Source: Lysobacterales bacterium (GTDB lineage Bacteria > Pseudomonadota > Gammaproteobacteria > Xanthomonadales > SZUA-5). From it: a DNA stretch of 6,910 nt. The stretch lies in the NCBI GenBank assembly GCA_024710675.1, contig JANJUH010000259.1, positions 1 through 6,910 on the forward strand, in the 5' to 3' direction. A program made the translations under genes and the position numbers. Shown in pieces: positions 5,387-6,910 of the stretch (position 1 is its first letter; every line of letters starts with the position of its first letter). The notes below the pieces were generated by a model that saw nothing but the letters and a program-made list of their open reading frames with translations, was not told where the DNA came from and ran no database searches.

Positions 5387-6472
5387 GCCCGTCGCCGGAC
5401 CGCCGCGCCCTGAGGACGCTCCTTCAGCCGCCGCCTCTTCTTCCCCACGCATCCACGCCAGCACCACGGTGTAGCCCACGGCAAGCAGCACGGGCCCCAG
5501 GAAGACACCGATGAAGCCGAAGGCGAGCACGCCGCCGATCACGCCGAGGAAGACCAGCACGAAGGGCATTTGCGCGCCGCGGCTGATCAGCCAGGGCTTG
5601 ATGATGTTGTCGATGCCGCTGATGACGAAAAAACCCCAGATCGCCATGAACACGGTCGCCGCCCAGTGGCCGCCGCTGGCCAGCCACAGCACCACCGGCC
5701 CCCAGACCAACGGCGGACCCATGGGAATCAGCGAGAAGAAGAAGGTCAGCAGGCCGAGGAACAGCGCGCCCGGCACACCGACGATCCAGAAGCCGATGCC
5801 GGCGAGCACGCCCTGCGCGAGCGCCGTGCCGAGGATGCCGTAGACCACGCCCTGGATCGTGCCGCCGGCGACATCGAGGTAATGGCGCGCACGCTCGCCG
5901 ACCAGGCGCGACAGCGACAGGTGCAGCGCATGCGCCAGCTCGTCGCCGCGGCGGAAGACGAAAAAGGCGATGAAGACCGACAGGCCCAGCTCGACCGTGC
6001 CGCGTCCGAGCACGCCGCCGAAGGCCAGCGTCAGGTCGCGCAGGGGATTGACCAGCAGCGGCACCGCTTCGCGCAGAGCGGCGAGGTCGAAATGCGTCCA
6101 GCGCTCGATCAATTCCGGCCCGAGCAGCGGGATTTTCGACAGCCAGTCCGGGGCCGGCGGCGGACCGCTGCCGATCCAGGCCTTGACCGCCTGCACCCAG
6201 GCGGTGACGTTCTCGGCCAGCGTGATGCCGACGATGACGAAGGGGAGGACCAGCACGATGCTGACCCCGCTCGTCATCAGCAGTGCCGTCAAGGTGCGGC
6301 GATGGCCGGTACGCACCTCGACCCAGCGATAGGCCGGCCAGCTTGCATAACAGAGCACCACCGCCCACATCAATGCGGTCAGGAAGGGCGCGAGGACGAC
6401 GAAGCAGCCGATTGCCAGGAACACGAGCACGGCCGTTCCCGACAGGGACTCGATCAGGTGCTGGCGATCCAT
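5384..6472 (-). CDS. AI-2E / PerM-family membrane transporter
   Basis: A 362-residue inner-membrane protein. Hydrophobic segments lie at about 12-30, 30-48, 61-84, 152-175, 208-232, 234-258, 268-288 and 304-337, with a periplasmic-type loop at about 86-150. The C-terminal half carries the family's most conserved region: SGIDNIIKPWLISRG (285-299) and FLGVIGGVLAFGFIGVFLGP (308-327). The family is named for a proposed role in exporting the AI-2 signal, but members have diverse or unknown substrates (some act in Na+/H+ exchange), so no substrate is assigned. I chose ATG at 6472, which starts MDRQHLIESLSG and leaves 25 nt after the upstream gene. An in-frame ATG at 6532 would add 20 polar residues and overlap that gene. 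No strong ribosome-binding site is seen, so translational coupling is plausible. The tail (343-362) is Glu/Ala/Gly-rich and ends in a decayed REP. Confidence 0.9.
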   Translation of the reverse strand: MDRQHLIESLSGTAVLVFLAIGCFVVLAPFLTALMWAVVLCYASWPAYRWVEVRTGHRRTLTALLMTSGVSIVLVLPFVIVGITLAENVTAWVQAVKAWIGSGPPPAPDWLSKIPLLGPELIERWTHFDLAALREAVPLLVNPLRDLTLAFGGVLGRGTVELGLSVFIAFFVFRRGDELAHALHLSLSRLVGERARHYLDVAGGTIQGVVYGILGTALAQGVLAGIGFWIVGVPGALFLGLLTFFFSLIPMGPPLVWGPVVLWLASGGHWAATVFMAIWGFFVISGIDNIIKPWLISRGAQMPFVLVFLGVIGGVLAFGFIGVFLGPVLLAVGYTVVLAWMRGEEEAAAEGASSGRGGPATG

Positions 6473-6497
6473 GGCGACGAGCGGCCGAGATGCCGGT

Positions 6498-6794
6498 TTA
6501 CTTCGACTGCTCCATCTCGTACTCGAGACCACCGAAGCGCTTCGCCACCCAGTTGTAGGTGTAGGCGAGCAGCGCGCCGGAGATCACGCCGATGCCACCG
6601 AAGGTGAGCGGCACGTAGAGCAGCATCGTGATCGTGGTCGCGCCGGGCATCGCCAGCACGTCCAGCGGCAGAGTGACGCCGGCGATCTTCAGCCCCACGG
6701 CGATCAGGCCGAGGATGAAACCCTGCACGAACAGCAGCAGCCCGAAGACGCGCGAGGCGGACAAGGGATCGAGGTGGGTGACGCGACGACGCAT
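6498..6794 (-). CDS. Small two-helix membrane protein, function unknown
   Basis: A 98-residue protein with two clear membrane helices (about 15-38 and 54-80). They are flanked by a basic N-terminus (MRRRVTHLDPLSASR) and a C-terminal tail containing the YNWVAKRFGGLEYEME sequence (80-95). The topology is probably both ends in the cytoplasm. The tail recalls small membrane proteins related to DUF3566, which often end in YN..A...GG.E.E, but I cannot confirm membership. The start is ATG at 6794 with a strong GGGGAG seven bases upstream. The transporter follows 25 nt downstream on the same strand, so the two probably form an operon and the small protein may be an accessory subunit or partner. That link is inferred from spacing only. 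Confidence 0.82.
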   Translation of the reverse strand: MRRRVTHLDPLSASRVFGLLLFVQGFILGLIAVGLKIAGVTLPLDVLAMPGATTITMLLYVPLTFGGIGVISGALLAYTYNWVAKRFGGLEYEMEQSK

Positions 6795-6801
6795 GGCGAA
6801 G

Positions 6802-6807
6802 CTCCCC
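6802..6807 (-). promoter_or_regulatory. Strong ribosome-binding site of the small membrane protein gene
   Basis: On the minus strand, GGGGAG at 6807-6802 stands seven bases before ATG at 6794. It is the clearest Shine-Dalgarno site on this strand and fixes the start. Confidence 0.7.
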
Positions 6808-6824
6808 GGCTGGACGGTGGCTAC

Positions 6825-6830
6825 ACTCTA
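6825..6830 (-). promoter_or_regulatory. Candidate -10 box of the membrane protein/transporter operon
   Basis: On the minus strand, TAGAGT at 6830-6825 resembles a -10 element and lies 30 bases before the ATG. The matching -35 position falls inside the REP element at 6847-6910 and does not look like TTGACA. Weak support. Confidence 0.28.
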
Positions 6831-6846
6831 CCGCTTGCGACCCCCC

Positions 6847-6910
6847 GTAGGAGCGCGCTCTGCGCGCGAAAGGGCTGCCGCACGTCCGATCGCGCCCAAG
6901 GGCGCTCCTA
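6847..6910. repeat. Bipartite REP (BIME-like) element, copy 2, cut by the window edge
   Basis: GTAG at 6847-6850 heads a GCGCGC-TCT-GCGCGC hairpin (6853-6867). An inverted half with GCGCCC (6892-6897) and GGGCGC (6900-6905) ends in CTCCTA at the window edge. In this second half the loop is two bases rather than three, so one base appears deleted. The whole element is the reverse complement of the 5267-5335 copy. Part of the spacer is shared: TGCCGCA at 6876-6882 mirrors TGCGGCA at 5298-5304, and AGGG at 6871-6874 mirrors CCCT at 5308-5311. Confidence 0.85.

Noticed and set aside
6473..6532. ATG at 6532 as the transporter start
   Set aside because: It would add 20 polar residues unlike the family N-terminus and overlap the upstream gene by 35 nt. 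ATG at 6472 fits better.
5570..6607. A 345-codon plus-strand open frame opposite the transporter
   Set aside because: Its product is extremely rich in Gln, Arg, Asp and Ala, typical of the antisense of a hydrophobic membrane protein.
1..6910. tRNA, rRNA or riboswitch
   Set aside because: I saw no cloverleaf, rRNA segment or known riboswitch core. All intergenic regions are short and accounted for by repeats, hairpins or candidate promoters.

Overview
The window is high-GC bacterial chromosome with five protein genes, all complete, in two divergent and convergent blocks. Several things suggest a gammaproteobacterium of the Xanthomonadales (Lysobacterales) type: an NtrX-like response regulator, a membrane-anchored cytochrome c5-type protein, an ExeM/NucH-like nuclease, and short palindromic repeats that start with GTAG. 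This placement is inference from gene content and repeat style; no rRNA or taxonomic marker is present.

Layout from left to right. Positions 1-226 hold no convincing gene. They contain a REP-like hairpin (20-56) and GC-rich direct and tandem repeats that run up to the stop codon of the first gene. An NtrX-like response regulator lies on the minus strand (227-1594). A 220-bp divergent intergenic region separates it from a plus-strand block: a membrane-anchored monohaem cytochrome c (1815-2384), a lipoprotein nuclease of the endonuclease/exonuclease/phosphatase (EEP) family (2450-4336), and a rhomboid intramembrane serine protease (4407-5228). A minus-strand pair converges on the rhomboid gene: a small two-helix membrane protein (6498-6794), followed 25 nt later by an AI-2E/PerM-family transporter (5384-6472). 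The REP-type elements at 5267-5335 and 6847-6910 flank this pair.

How the genes relate. The regulator and the cytochrome share one divergent control region that contains a perfect 17-bp palindrome. NtrYX systems have been linked to respiration and redox in other bacteria, so control of the cytochrome by the regulator is a reasonable hypothesis. The nuclease, rhomboid and transporter are all envelope proteins, but the sequence does not show that they form one pathway.

Most notable points. (1) The regulator's AAA+ domain lacks the GAFTGA loop and both canonical arginine-finger positions, so it is probably not a conventional sigma-54 activator. (2) Two bipartite REP elements, inverted copies of each other with partly shared spacer sequence, bracket the transporter operon, and their hairpins show compensatory base changes. 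(3) A third, decayed REP half supplies the transporter's stop codon. I did not find a clear new multi-gene system; most of the window is ordinary core or near-core content.
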